From Micractinium sp. NFX-FRZ (Eukaryota; Chlorophyta; Trebouxiophyceae; Chlorellales; Chlorellaceae), in the NCBI GenBank assembly GCA_029339195.1, contig JAPTJF010000417.1, positions 1-55,775 of the forward strand: a stretch of 55,775 nt of DNA, read 5' to 3'. Of this stretch, positions 9,701-22,300 are shown piece by piece. Position 1 is the stretch's first letter. Each line of letters starts with the position of its first letter. The translations under genes and the position numbers were made by a program. Under the pieces are notes generated by a model that worked only from the letters and a program-made list of their open reading frames with translations, searched no databases and was not told the DNA's origin.

Positions 9701-12700
9701 TTGTGCTTTGCCGAATGGCTCCCCCCTGCCACCTAGCTGGCCCCTCCTCTCCCTTCACTCCTCCCGTTGTGGACTCCCTCCTCCCTCCCCCCTGCCTCAG
9801 ATCGATGTGGAGGGCTTTGAGCCCAGCGTGCTGCAGGGCACACGCGACCTGCTGCTCAAGGTAGGGGCGGGGGGAGGACACAGCACAGCGCCGCACGGCA
9901 CGGCACTGGGATGTGACACCTGGATCGGCCCTGCCCAACCCTGCCTGCGCTTCCACGCTGCGGCCTGCCCCCGCCCTGGCCCCCGCCCTGGCCCGCACCG
10001 CTTATCTCCCTGCGCCGCTCATGGGAGCTCTGCCGCCTCACCCTCGCACCGCCCTCACGGTACCGGCTTGCCCCCTCACACACACACACACACACACACG
10101 CTTCGCCCCCCCCCCTGCTGGCACCTGCAGCACTCTCTGGACAACATCATCATGGAGTACTCGCCCGGGGTGGCAGGTGGGGCGGGGCGGCACTCCTCCC
10201 TTCGTACCTCAGCTTGCCTCAATTTAGTGGCAAGCACCAAGTGGCAGGTGGTCAATAAATATCATCAACTGCAATCAGAGTTCGATCATTAACGTTTTAC
10301 AGCTAGCACCAAGTGGGGGAGCAGCGCCCCGGCTGATCAGTGGGCCTGAACATGCTTTGCACTGCTGCAGAGCGCGCCCACGACTGGGTGTGGTACGAGA
10401 ACAACCCTCGAATGCTGATGGGGTGAGTGAGTGGCGTGGCTGCACCACAGCACCCCTCCATCCCCCCGCCGGTCATCCGCCTGCGCGCGCACTGCTGGCC
10501 GGAACCCTCCCTGCACGCGCCTCCGCAAGCTCCCCAACCCACCTGCCGGCCTGCCCACCTGCATGCAAGCTGCTTGGTGGGGCATCATCTGGCCCACACC
10601 CTCCCTCCTGCGCCTCGCCGGCATGGCCGCCCCTGGCTTCACAGGCAGTGCCTGACCGCCCGCCTGCACACGCGACTCCGTCTGCCGCCGTGTGTGCAGG
10701 CTGCTCAAGGGGGGTTACGGCATCCTGCACCTGACTGGCAAGGAAGGGAGCACGGCCAGCTGGGACTCGAAGGAGCCTCTGCCGGTGATGGAAGAGGTGA
10801 GTTGTTGGGGAGAGTAGGGGAGGGGAGGGAGGGGAGGGGGCACCCCACCTTGTGCCCATCGCCTGCCCCGCACCGCTCCTCCCTGCTGAGCCCCGCTGTG
10901 CCCTACCAGCGCTGACGTGCCGTACTGCGCCCTGCTGTGCATGTAACCTGCCCCGCTGAGCCCTGTGGTGTTCTGGTATGCCGGCCCCGCATGTTGCGCA
11001 AGCAGCGCAGAGATGAGGGCCCAGGATGCTGCTGGCTGCGCTGAGTCACCCTGCTGTGCCATGCCATGGTCATGCTTTGCCCCGCTGTGCAGGTCACCCA
11101 AGCGGCGCTCAAAAACGACATTGAGGATGCGTGGCGCCTGCAGGCAAACACCCTGGGCTGCCACAACGCCCAGGCAGAGCTTGGGGAGAACGCGCAGCGC
11201 GTTTTCAGTGAGTGAACGTTTCCGGAGGACGGAAACCGTGCTTTGGGGGGATGTGGTGCTGAGGTTGCGTTGATTCTTAGGTGATGCTTGGTTTATATAC
11301 AAACCAATTGGATATCTACGTATACGTAACCCACACCATGTGTGCAAGCAGCCTTGAGGCTGGGGCAGGGTGTGCCTGCACGCGGCCCGGCTGCGCGCTG
11401 GAGTGGGTCTTGGGTGCCCGCCCAGCTCCCCAGCACCTCTGCCTCTGCTCACCTGCCTGAGAGCACGCCGCCAACCACCTCCACCCCTCCATCACCGCTG
11501 TCGTGGAATTCTCTACTGCCTGTCACTGCTGTGCCAATCTCTGCTTTCCACCCATGCTGCTGCTGCTTCGTGCTCTCCGGAAGGCTGCTCCGCCACCCCC
11601 CGGCCGCGGCCACCCACTCGCAGCGCCGCTGCCTCTCACTTTCTGTTTCCACCGCCTCCTTTCCACCTGCCTCTGCAGACTGCCTCTCCATCCCCGAGGG
11701 CATCCACCCCCAGAGCTTCCGGTCCACGTTCGGGCACAACACAAACCTCTGGGCATACAAGAAGAGTGGGTGGGGGAGGGTTGGGGAGGTGGTTGGTGGG
11801 GGCGGGAGCAACACATGCACACTGAGCTGGGCTGGGCTGTACGGGGCATGTTGAAATGGGGCGGAAGTGGCACGGGAATCAAGGCAAGGAGCTAGGCAGA
11901 GAGGCCTGTGGGGGCAGCAGCGCTCCTCCGGCGCACCACCCGCTGGCCAGCCCTGCCGGCCGGTCGTTTTGCCTGTTGCCCACTCGGCGCTCTCACACTC
12001 ACGCTGTGCGGCGCTGCGCTGCCGCCCTCCGGCCCGCCCCTGCAGAGTCGTGGTTTGCCGCTGTGGGGGGCGAATCGACTCTGGCACCCACGGACTTTGA
12101 TATCCAGGTGAGGGCAGGCCAGGGGCAGGGGAGGGCAGAGGAGCAACCTGGTTTGGGGGAGGTCTTGCTGGGTGGGCAAGGCCAAGGGGAGGGCTGGGAT
12201 CCCCTGACTGTGGCTGCTGCTGATGCGCGGCCGCAAGGGTTTGTGCAGCCTCCACCGCATGCTAGCGCCGCTGTGCGGCACGAGTTTGTCACAGCTTGAA
12301 GCTTGTCTAACATCAACTTGGCTAAATCGTGCCGCCTGTTTGCAGCACGAGTTCTACATTCCTGGAGGCTTGGTGGGTGCGGCGCGCCGCACCTGCGCCG
12401 GCCTGCTGCCTGAGGTGCAGGTGAGAGCACAGCACGGCGCAGCACAGCACAGCACAGCGTAGCTTATTTGCAGCAGCAAAGCCCTCCTCGTGCAGCAAAC
12501 CTGGTCCCGTCGACGGGTCCCTGGTGTGCCTCCCTCTGCCTCCCTCTGCCTGCACCTCCCTCTGGCTACCCTCTCCCCCGCACAGCCCACCAGCCCGCTC
12601 ATTTCTCAAACACTTGACACTCCCCTCCGTGCTAGTCACCCCCGCACCGGTCCAGCCGTCCTCCCTCTACAACCTAACCCTCCCACAGCGCGCTCAGGTC

Positions 12701-13198
12701 GCCCTCTGCCTGCCCCGCCAATCACACACCGCCACCGCTGCAGACGCCACGATGCCTCCCCCCAACCGTGCCCCAGATCACAGAGCGCTGCCCCTGCACT
12801 CAGTGGCTCATGAGACAACGTGTTCCCCTCTGACTTGTCCCCTTCAGCTCATGCGCAGACGCCCCTGCACCCATCCCTCCAAGCGCCTCCCGCCGCCCCC
12901 TCTTGCCGCTCGCCCCCTCATCTCCCCTGGCTCCTGCCCACTGCCTGCTCTGCTGCCCCCTCGCAGGCCACGCACCGCCTGCCCCTGCACCCACGGCTTC
13001 TGCCGACCCGTCCCGCCCCCGTCTTCCCGCCCTGCCCTGCAGGTCACGCACCGCTGCCCCTGCACCGTGCCGGATCAGTGCGGCGAGCTGGAAGCCAAGG
13101 TGAAGGTGCTGGCCAAGGAGGGCAAGCTGCCGCCTTTCCCCTGGGACACAGACAGCCGGCGGGTGGAGACGGAGAAGCTGGGCATTGAGAGCTGGTAG
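6518..13198 (+). CDS. FkbM-family methyltransferase, type II membrane-anchored
   Basis: Sixteen exons: 6518-7075, 7447-7509, 7777-7910, 8427-8499, 8752-8877, 9101-9207, 9506-9596, 9801-9860, 10131-10176, 10371-10422, 10700-10796, 11093-11207, 11679-11765, 12046-12107, 12346-12420, 13043-13198, giving 633 aa in one frame. A single membrane segment (residues 18-34) follows a short Arg-rich N-terminus, so the enzyme is probably a Golgi/ER lumenal type II protein (inference). A polyQ stalk follows at about residue 76. Residues 131-186 form a Cys-rich module (CDLGTDCSDCGAW) that I know from other green-algal secreted proteins. The SAM-binding motif VADVGGNFGYYSLL spans the exon 4/5 junction and EP of VVAWEPVPYF follows. 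The FkbM hallmark KIDVEGFEPSVLQGTRDLL is in exons 7-8. FkbM enzymes O-methylate sugars or small molecules; the substrate here is unknown. The start at 6518 is chosen over the upstream in-frame ATG at 6467 because it places the membrane anchor near the N-terminus. Confidence 0.9.
6747..6785 (+). repeat. CAG microsatellite coding polyglutamine in the FkbM gene
   Basis: An in-frame run of CAG codons encodes about 13 consecutive Gln between the membrane anchor and the Cys-rich module, consistent with a flexible stalk. Confidence 0.9.
7870..8165 (+). repeat. 122-bp tandem copies of the FkbM exon 3 donor region
   Basis: The exon 3 end (GGCTGCTGGAGGCGGGGATC, donor GTGAGC at 7911) recurs with starts at 7881, 8003 and 8125, a 122-bp step. 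The second copy keeps CCTG|GTGAGC. The third has CCTG|GTGATT. The first donor is the one whose phase fits exon 4 at 8427. Confidence 0.9.
9391..9435 (+). repeat. Acceptor-side ghost of FkbM exon 7
   Basis: TACGACCACATCAAGCGAGA here matches the real exon 7 text (TACGACCACATCAGGCGGGA) 125 bp further on. It reads YDHIKRDME against YDHIRRDVE. CCAG precedes it, so an acceptor-like dinucleotide is present, but the exon's first 15 bases are missing. Confidence 0.75.
10076..10099. repeat. (CA)n dinucleotide microsatellite in FkbM intron 8
   Basis: An uninterrupted CA run of about 24 bp lies in the pyrimidine-rich end of the intron before exon 9. Confidence 0.95.
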
Positions 13199-13972
13199 CG
13201 CGCGCGTGTGTGCGCATGTTGGTACGGATTCAATTTCTCTTGCCCAGCGCTGCCATCCCCCTGCCTCCCGTCTAGTGGGTAACACTTCATCGAATTTCAT
13301 GCCCCGGTTATGTCTACACGCTGCCCTTCCCCTTCAAGTGCCCTTCCTGTTGGGGCTACCGCTGCTCGCATGCCTTGCTTTCCTCCTGCCCGCGCTCAGT
13401 TCCAGCTGTCGGCATCCATCTGCTATGTCGCCACGCCTGTACTGCTTCTGTGTCGGCATTGCCTCCACTGTTGGCAGCCTGCGCTTAAGAGAGTTACCGG
13501 GTCGCTGTGCGCAGTCGTCCTTGAGGCTTTGCATTTGGTAACACCTTGCATCCTACCCCTGTCTGCCCAGCCTCCCTTCCTGATGCCCTCTCCTTTTTCA
13601 AGTGAGCTTGCCCCCCCGCCCTGCCCCTTCTCTCCGCTATTCCCTTCATTTGCCAGCATCTGAAAGAACTGTCTGCAGTATCGGTCCACAGAATTTGGGA
13701 TGAAGCCAGCGGCAGGATGGCAACCAACAGAGGGAGGCGGCGAGGGGCTACTGCAGGGGGCGCCACACCGCCATCTGAGCCCTCTTTGAGGTGCCGTGCT
13801 GCTGCCAGCCTGGTCGCCCCTCCCTTGCTCCCTAAACCCCCAGGCCTGCTCCTGCATGAGCTGGTCCTGTCACAAACTTACAAACCATCTTTGCTTGACT
13901 GGTACTCGCTCTCCTTCCTCTGAGCTGTCCCCCAACAAACACTGGACTTTAGGAGGAAGCAAAATAGCAGAG
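13199..13972. other. Convergent 3' flank between FkbM and MYND genes
   Basis: Two genes end here from opposite sides (stops at 13196-13198 and 13973-13975). The stretch should hold both 3' untranslated regions. It is less GC-rich than the exons and shows no conserved reading frame. Confidence 0.6.
13878..13882 (-). terminator. Putative TGTAA polyadenylation signal, MYND gene
   Basis: TGTAA on the minus strand lies 91 nt after the stop codon. TGTAA is the usual green-algal polyadenylation signal; assignment here is by position only. Confidence 0.45.
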
Positions 13973-16007
13973 TCAGGGGCGGCAGTTCGGTAGGTAGGAG
14001 GCAGGCGGGCCATGGCCTGCAGGCATGCTGCCTGCACTGCTCAGGCCGGGGCTGGCTGCGTTGAAGCCACCCGCCGCCGCGCCCCTCTGGCCGCACAGCT
14101 GGCGGTGCCCTCCATCGCGCCACGCACGCTTCTGACATGCCGCACTGCAGTACCGCGCCAGCTTGCACACAGAGCATCGTTTGAGCGCTGCGCCGTAGCG
14201 GCCGCATGCGTCGCAGGGGCGCAGCTTCAGTCGGGCGCGGGGCGCCTCGCCGGAGAGCGGAGAAAGGATGTCAGCTGGAAGGGCCAGACCCTCAGACTGT
14301 GCTGTGGCGCCGGCGGCCATTGCCTTGTCCAAGCATTCCTACAGAAGCGGAGGGGAGCAACAGGGGGGAAGGGGCAGGTGTGGAAGGTGAGCGCAGAGTG
14401 CAGGGGGAGGCAGGCATCATTTCAGCAGGCAGCCAGCCGCGTATCCACAACAAGCCCCCCTTCGGCAACCAACCTGCGGTATCCTGCCCAGCGCCTCTGC
14501 CTCCTCCAGCATTCGACGAGTAGCCCAGTCGTCGCACCGCCCCAAGTGCTCCCTCCCCTGCTCCAGCAGCCGCTGCACCTCGCCCACGCGCCAGTGCGGG
14601 GCGGGCTGGCCGGCCAGGTGGAAAGCCGCCAGCCGGAAGCTGAGCATGGCTGCCATGTAGTGAGCTGCATGCGCCAGGTCAGGGCAGGGCGGGGCAGGGC
14701 CAGATGGGTTCGGTGAGTGGGCCGGGGAGAAGGCGGCACACCGCCCGAGACATGCTTTCTGGCATGACGTGCACTGCGGCACGCACACAGCACACATGCC
14801 AAGCCATGCTCATGCATGCACAGCAGCCGACGCAGGCATGCACAGCGGCGCTGCCCAGCAAATCCCCTCTGCACTCACAGCTGCTGTCCTCGGCTAGCTG
14901 CAGGCCGGCGGCGGCAGCAGCATAAGCCCCGGCTGGGTCCAAGCGCTCAAGTGCCGCCGCCAGCATGTAGGGGGGCAGGGGGCTGGTGGGATCTGCGCTG
15001 GACAGCCGCTGGGCAGATTCTGCTGCCATTGTCAGCCAGGTATCATGGAAGTCGGTGCGGCGCCCAGCACTGTTGTTTCCTGCTTCCTCCGCCGCACGCT
15101 GAGCCGCCTGCTGTGCTGCCGCCACCCCGCCGCCAACAGTGGTAGCCATCATTGCTGTTGCTGTGTGAAGCCAGCAGTCCACATCAGCGCCGGTGACACC
15201 TGCAATGCGGTGCTGCTGCCGCAGCACAGCGGCGGTCTCTGCCGTGCCTGCTGCGGCCTCGCCAGCTACGCACAGCGCGCACAGCAACGGAAAGCCGTTA
15301 CTGGGGTGCACAATCAGCACCGCGCCGATAAGCTTGAGCAGCGCGGCACCGGGCTGGGTAAAGAAGTGTGGATTCATGTTGGCGCCCCGTCCGTGGTAGA
15401 AAGCAGGCTGCAAAGCGCGGAGCAGGGCGCAGGGCGTGAGGCAGCAAGGCGCTGGGGCGGAGCGTGTCAAATTATGGCAGCATGGCAGCAGATCAGGGCA
15501 GGTGTGCAGGCAAGAGCAGGGAAGAGCCGTGGGGAGCGGGTAGGCCATGGGCTGCAGCCGGTGCATTTCAATGCAGCTGCCAGTTTTGGCCGCCACCGCT
15601 GCAAGCCAGCAGCTGCAGCACCCACCTCTGCGTGCATCAAGGCCACATCTGCCGTTGCTGCCGGCAGCTCCACAAAGCAGGGGAAGGCTGCAAACGCCTG
15701 TGCAATGTAGCTGAATCCCTGCAGTGTGGAGGGCGGCCAGCAATGCTGGGGCAGGCCGGGTGCGGGCGAGGGGTCCCTGCCGCCTGGTGCATGGAAGGTG
15801 AAGGGGCAGTGCTGCGCGCACCTTCACCGCGTCGGCCTCCGAGATGCCCCGCCGCGGCCGGTCGCGGTCATCCAAAAACACATCGGTGGCCCTGAGCATG
15901 AAATGGTGGGCCCGAATGAACTGCTGCACCTCGGAGCCCTCGGCCGCGGCGGAACGGCGGGCCCGCAGCACCAGCCCACGCAGGTAGCTCTTTAGAGAGT
16001 GTGACAT
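13973..16007 (-). CDS. MYND-type zinc-finger protein
   Basis: Five exons: 16007-15822, 15718-15626, 15407-14879, 14664-14474, 14338-13973, giving 454 aa in one frame. The C-terminal exon carries a complete MYND finger at residues 375-415: CDAC, then CSVC, then YCSAAC, W, H and a final C at the expected spacing. MYND fingers bind Pro-rich protein partners. The first 330 residues are Ala-rich and mostly helical in look, and I could not place them in a family; no SET core motif (NHS or similar) is visible, so this is not an obvious SMYD methyltransferase. The start is the only ATG before MSHSLKSYLRG. It lies 337 bp downstream of the VAC14 stop on the same strand. I saw no exon-edge copies in its introns. 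Confidence 0.82.
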
Positions 16008-16343
16008 GATCAAACTTGTTTAGTGTTTAGGAGACACTACCAGCAGGTCTGCCCTGCACGCCATCAGGGCACCGAGGGCCCATCCCATGGGCCCACCCGA
16101 GGCAGACCCGAGGCAGACCCAAGGCGCCAGCTAGGGAGGGCGTGGGGCCGACTTGCCAGGCACAGAATCCAGAAATATCTTTTACAGAATCTGGTGCTCT
16201 CAAACACATCGTGATTCATGGCAAACAGCCGTATGTGCAGGCACCGGGCGGCCGGCAGCAACGGAGCAGTGGCGCCCGCAAGCATGAGCACAGCATGGCG
16301 CAGCGTGGCGGAGGCTGAAGCTGGGCTGCCCTAGACCATACGC
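16008..16343. other. Short gap between VAC14 stop and MYND start
   Basis: This 336-bp stretch on the minus strand holds the VAC14 3' untranslated region and the MYND promoter/5' region. The only element I can point to is a TGTAA at 16182-16186. Confidence 0.5.
16182..16186 (-). terminator. Putative TGTAA polyadenylation signal, VAC14
   Basis: TGTAA (minus strand) lies 158 nt past the VAC14 stop, at a normal distance for a green-algal 3' end. Confidence 0.45.
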
Positions 16344-19300
16344 CTAGCCGGCCAGCCGCGCCACCCGCGACTTGAACAGCTGCACAAGCCGCTTCTCCTC
16401 TATCAGCGGCGCCCGCTGCGCCTGCTGCGCCTGCTGCCCACGAAACGTCGGCGACAGCGGCTGCTCCCCTGCCGCCGCTGGGTCCAGCCCCAAGCCTGGC
16501 ACGACATGGCTGCCGCTGCCCCGCGGCCCGGTCAGGCCAGAGGACGGGCTGCCCACAGGGGACAGACCCACGCCTGCAGGCTGCTGTGTCGCCGCCGCCG
16601 CGACTGCCGCCGTGCTGCCCGCCCCACCTGACAGCCGCTGCTGGTGCTGGTGCTGCTGCTGGTGCTGCTGCTGCTGTCCCTCTTTTATGGAGAGGAGTGC
16701 CATCAGAGGGATGGTCTGCAGGCGGGTCTGCAGCATGCGGAAGGCGTCGCCCTGCACCATGGGGGCAGCCGGGGCAGGGAGGCGAGGTGGGTATGGGGTG
16801 GGCACATGACGCTCCCAGGCGGGCAGCTGGAGGTCGCACGGCATGCAGCCCGGCAAGCAAGCCCACCGCACCCCCACTCCTCGAGGGCCCGGACAAGCCA
16901 GCCACATCTACAGGCCTGGCCTGCACCTTGCCCCCCCCATCCAAGCACAGGCAGTGCACCCACCTGCAGCAGCAGCACGAGCAGGCCGTGCAAAGCGCGC
17001 AGCAGCACGAGCAGGGCATGCACAGCGCGCACCCCACCTGTGGCAGCAGCATGAGCAGGCCGTGCACAGCGCGCAGCAGCGCGGGGTGCTGCCCCGGCTG
17101 CAGCAGCTGCAGGCGCAGCGGCGCAAAGGCGGGCGCCTCTAGCAGGGACACCAGCTGGCTCAGCTCCACCGTCGTCTCTGGCCGCATGCTGAGCGGCTCC
17201 TGTGCCATCACAGCCAGCAGCTCGCAGGCCAGGCTGTACGCCTGCGGGACAGGGAGGGCGGGCGGCGAGCAGAGGGGCGGGGTGGCTAGTGCAGCTGCCA
17301 GCTGAGGGGCGCTTGCGCCATCACAGCCAGCAGCAGCTCGCAGGCACTGCGGTGGGCCTGCGGAACAGAGAGGGCAGTAGTGAAGTGGGTGAGGGGTGAG
17401 CAGAGGGGTGCACAGCGGGGGGGTGCAAAGGGATTTGGGGGAGGGGTGCACAGGGGGTCGCACGGAGCAGTGGGGGAGGCGTGCACAGGGTGAGGGTGCA
17501 TCACAGCCAGCAGCAGCTTGCAGGCCAGGCTGTAGGCCTGCGCGAGGGCACGGCAGGCGGGGAGCAGAGGGGCGGGATGCTACTTCAGCTGCCAGCTGGC
17601 AGGCTCTTGCGCAGGAGGAGGAGTTAGAAGCTCAAGGCATCCCTAAAATCGTGTGGGTGCGGCATCAGAGGGTGGGAACCCACGTGCCTGGGCCAGCAGG
17701 GCCTGCCAGGCGCCAGGGAGCAGGGATACCTCTGCCCCAGCCCAGCACCCTTCCAACTGTCCCCAGACAGCAGGCGCCTTGCTGGTTCGCGCAAGCAGGG
17801 CCAGCGCCGGAGAGCTGAAGCAACTCCCCTGTGCCTCCAGCTGGCAAACAGGAACACCAAATCCCATTCTCATAAGGAAAACATCATAAGGAAAACATCA
17901 CAAGGAAAACATCATAAGGAAAAGGGAGGGGGAGAAGGATGCGTGCCCACCTGTGCCAGCAGGGCCAGCGCCAGGGAGCTGGAGCAGCTGTAGCTCCAGC
18001 TGGCAAACAGGAGCGCAAACACGTCGGCACCCTCCTGCGAGCGCAGGCTGCTCTGCAGCAGCGCACGCAGCTCCTGCAGGGGGAGGGGAGGGCCGGCAGA
18101 GGAGAAGCCGCTTGGCCAGAGGGGGTGACGCTGCTGTGTAGGAGAGTGTGGTTTGCCAATGCCCTGGAAAGCCTGGCACAGGCGCAGCGGCAGGCCGCGC
18201 CCTGCCACCCCGCCCTCCCTGTCCCTCGGCGCCTGCCGGCGCCTGCCGGCCCACTCCCCCCCACGCGCGCCACCTGCGCCCACCTGCAGCTGCGCGCTGG
18301 TGAGCAGGATGAGGTTGAGGGCTTGCACCATGGCGGCGGCAAACGAGGTGTCCTCTTCTTCCTGCGACGTATGAAGAGAGGGCAGGCGGATGGATAAGAA
18401 GAGGTGACAATAGGGAAAGAGGCAAGTGTGAGGGCATGCACTGTGGTGGCAGCAAAACAATAAGCGTCCTCAGCCTCTTGTGCGGCAGGAGGCCTGGGTC
18501 AACCGCCCAGTGCCTCGCAGCCCGTCCAGGCACGCAAGCGACCGCAGCACGTGCAGAGGGCGGGACAGCTGGCAGTACACCCCGGCAGTACACCCCTTAG
18601 CGGTGCACACCCGCCCCGCTACAGCTGCAGCCCTCCCAGGCACACATACGACTGCAGCACCTGCAGGAGGCGGGACAGTTCGCGGTACACGCGCAGCCCC
18701 CCCAGGCGCTGGCTCATCTGCTGGATGACCAACCCGCCACGGCGCTGCTTGGGGGGAGGACAGAGAGGAGCAATGATGAGAGTGTCAGCAATTTAAAACC
18801 AACCAAGCGAGGGCGGGCAGGCAAGCAGGCAGGTGTGATGTTGCACTGGGGTGGGGCTGCGAGGCTGTCAGCAGGTTTGCGTCAGCAGCGGCCACGCCTG
18901 GGTGCGCGGCCGCCTGGCAGTGCTGGCGGCTGCAGCCGTGTGGCGCACGGGGGCTGGCTGACGGCTCGGGCTTACGTGCGCCTGGCCAAACGCAGGGTCC
19001 GCGCCCGCCTGCTACCTACCCACCAACTCAACCACCCTCCTACCCACCGGCCCCGCCCACCGGCTACCTACACGCCCACCCACCCACCTACACAACCACA
19101 CGTCCTGCCTGCACGCCCACACGCCCACCCACCCACACTCCCTCCCCCGGCTTGCCTGCAGCAGGCGCGCGCCGCCGCCGCCCCGGAAGCAGCCCAGCAG
19201 CGCCGACATGACCGCCGAGAAGTGGTCCCGCTGCTGCGCCACCGAGGCCAGCACAGCCAGGGACTCTGTGACCACTCGGTCTGCAGGCGGTTTTAAATGT

Positions 19301-22300
19301 TAGGATTAGGGGTGTTAGGGTTTGGATCTGTCAGTGGCTATCGCTACCCTATCTGTGACCACACGGTCTGCAGGCGGTGGGGCAAGGGAGGGGAGTGGTC
19401 CCAGCTGTCTTGAGCTACCAAAGGCCGGCACTGCCATTGAGGGTCTGTTACCACATGTTGGTGTGCAGGCAGGCAGGACGTGCAGGAGGGTGGGCATACG
19501 TGGCAGCAGGGATGCAAATCAAGACATGGTCGCACCGCAGGCCGCAACCTGCGCATTGCGTCAACCCCTCGCACCGGGCGCTGCTGGCAGCGCGTGGCAC
19601 AGCGCCCCCAGTGTGCACCCGCGCTTTGCATACATGCCTGCACACGTAATCCTAAGCACTACCTTTTACTACACCCACTCCTAAACCGCTATTCCTAAAC
19701 ACCCCACAAACATTCCCGCGCCCCCGCACCCGAGGCCGCCGACAGCGCGTCGCACAGCGCGGCCAGCAGCAGCTGCTGCTGCTCCTGCAGCAGGCGGCCG
19801 TCCCGTGACAGCAGCACGTTCACCCACTGCAGCGCCTCGAGCTTGCTGACCTCCGCCTCCCCTTCCAGCTGCTTGCTGCAACACAAAGTGGGTGTTGAAA
19901 GGTAAAGGTAAAAATGTTGAGGGCGGCGCGCTCACTCTTGGCGCGCCTCGAGCCTGCCGCGGCTTTGCCCTCCCGCTCCAGTCTGCAACCCAGCAACGCA
20001 GGAGAGACGGGCAGAATCGAGGGTGAAGCAAGGCAGAACAAGGGTGGTGGAGACAGTGCTACGGCCTGCAGCTCTCCACCGCTGTGGGCGTCACTCCCCA
20101 CCTGAGCAGCAGCAGCAGCCGCAGCAAGTGATCTCGCACACAGAAGGGATGCAACGGCGCTAAAGAGGGCAGCACTGCCAGGCCTGGCAAGTCACCACGG
20201 CACGTGCAGGGCATCAGGGAGGCGAGCGGGCACGGCGCCATGGCAGACCCCTACAACTGCGCCACCTGCCCCACCTGACTGCTGCCAGCAGAGCCTGGCT
20301 GTCCAAGCCGCCGCCGCTGCCGCTGCTGCTGATGCTGCCGTTGACGCTGCTGGCAACGGCAGCTAATCCCCGCTCCCGCTGGCTCTGCTGCTGCTGCTGC
20401 ACCTGCTCCAACAGGTCTGAGTTGACTTGCCGGGCGGCAGCGCTGATCTCGCTGTCTGCAGCCAGAAAGAGTGGGGCAGTCGGGCGTGGAGGGAATGCAA
20501 TGGAGGGAAGCGGGGAGGCACTTGCTCCAGCAGGTCCGGCACTTGCTCCAAAAGTCCGCTTGCCGGGCGGCAGCGCTGATCTCACTGTCGGGGGCACAGC
20601 CAGACAAGGGAGCGGGGCAGGTGAGTGGGCACTCGTTGAGGCAACGCATTGGAGGGAGGCGGGCAGGCAGCCAGGCAACAGTACTAGTGTTCATGCCTGC
20701 CAATGGGGAGGCAGGGGGGAGCGGCGCGTAGCGGCATGAGCAGGCAAGGAAGGCCGGGTAGCAGCAGGAGAGGAGGTGGCTCGCGAGAAAGCGTCCTGCC
20801 TTGTTCTCAGCAGGCGCCCCAGAAAGCGCCAGGGTAGCCCAGGAGGCACCATGCCAGCCTCTCACTTCCCTCGCCCCCCCGCCCCGCCCTGCCCCGCCCT
20901 GCCCGCCCCCTCTTGCCTGTGTGCCCCAGGCAGGGCAGCACCTCCCGCAGCAGCGCCGCTGTGTGGGGCAGCAGCTGGCCGGGGGCAAGCTGGACCAAAG
21001 TGTGGAGCCACCTGCGGGCAGGGCAGGCAGGCAGGTACGTGAGGGGCGCACCCAAAAGGAGAGGTGCACCAGAGTGCGCAGCCACCAGCGGGCAAGGCAG
21101 GCAGGTGAGGGCCACAACCCCAGAGGCAAGCTGCTCAGATTGGGCCCACTGGGGTGCGGGGAAGCGGCCAGTGAATGGTGGGCGGAAGTGCCCCCGCCCC
21201 CGGCCACGCAGGTGGCGCTTGCAGAACATGACATCACCCTGCTGCCATGGGCCCACTCGACTCCCCTGGCGCACCCAGCCCTCCCCGCCCGCCTGCCCTC
21301 TGCCAGCCCCCACCCACTCCACCCCACCCCACCCATCAATCTACCCCGCACACATACACACACCACGCCAGCCCAGCCCCACCCAATTTACGTGCCCACC
21401 TGAGGGCGGTGAGCAGCGCCGCCTCGTCCTCCCGCCGCTGCTCCAGCTGCTGCGCCAGGATGAGCGCCAGCTGGCTGACGCCCGGCTGGGCGCCGCTGGT
21501 CTGCACCTCCAGCAGAAACTCCTGCGGAAGAGAAACAACCAACACAGACACATTTTTTAAAAGGGAACGAGAGGCAAGGTCAGGCGTAGTAGGCACAGGA
21601 GGGCAGGCGGCCTCCCGCTGGTTTGAAATCTCGAGCACAAAGTCCTGGAGGGGAACTGAGAGGGAGGCAGGGTGGCGCAGGGCCGGCGCCAGATTGGCCT
21701 GCAGCATGGCCTGCACGGCTAGCAGCAGCTCCTGAAAAGTGGGGACGGGATGGGATGGGCTGAGCATGCACACGCAGCGGGAGCAGTCGCAGACGGGACT
21801 TGCAGGGCGTGCTGTGCCACGGGAAAGCACAGAGAGAGGGAGATGCAACCACGTGTAGGCAACCAAGCATGCAAGTGTGGGAGGCGCCCTCCGCTGCACC
21901 CCCACCCACCGCCAGCAGCTCATAGCAGGCAGAGCACAACGCAGGGTGCGCCCTTCCCATCCCACTTTCAACCAACAAAAGCCCACATCCCTCCACCACA
22001 CCGCAGCCCCCGCCCCGCCCTTCGTGAACGACAGACACGTTTGAACCTTCATGTCCTGCCCCCACCCCTATCCCACCCACCAACAAACAGCTTTCACCGT
22101 GACAGGGCAGGAGCCACACAGACCTGCAAGAGCTTGGAGCAGGCCGACCGGATTTCGGCGTTGTCATCGCTCAGCATGCCCAGCAGGCCGGGCAGCAGCG
22201 CGGGCAGGTGGGAGGCCAGGTCGACGTCGGGCAGGGAGTCCAGCAGGCTGTGGGGGAGGGGTGGAGGGTGGAGGGGAGCAAGGGGCAGGTTGCAGGGTGG

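Noticed and set aside
14679..16013. 444-residue minus-strand open frame as one exon of the MYND gene
   Set aside because: It reads through introns 1-3. Splicing at consensus sites in matching phase gives the five-exon model, and part of the read-through text is in the wrong frame for exon 2.
20857..20917. Longer VAC14 exon 8 ending at a GT donor near 20857
   Set aside because: It also keeps phase but would insert about 20 Gly/Arg-rich residues into a conserved helix; the AG|GCAAG donor gives the family text directly. Not fully excluded.
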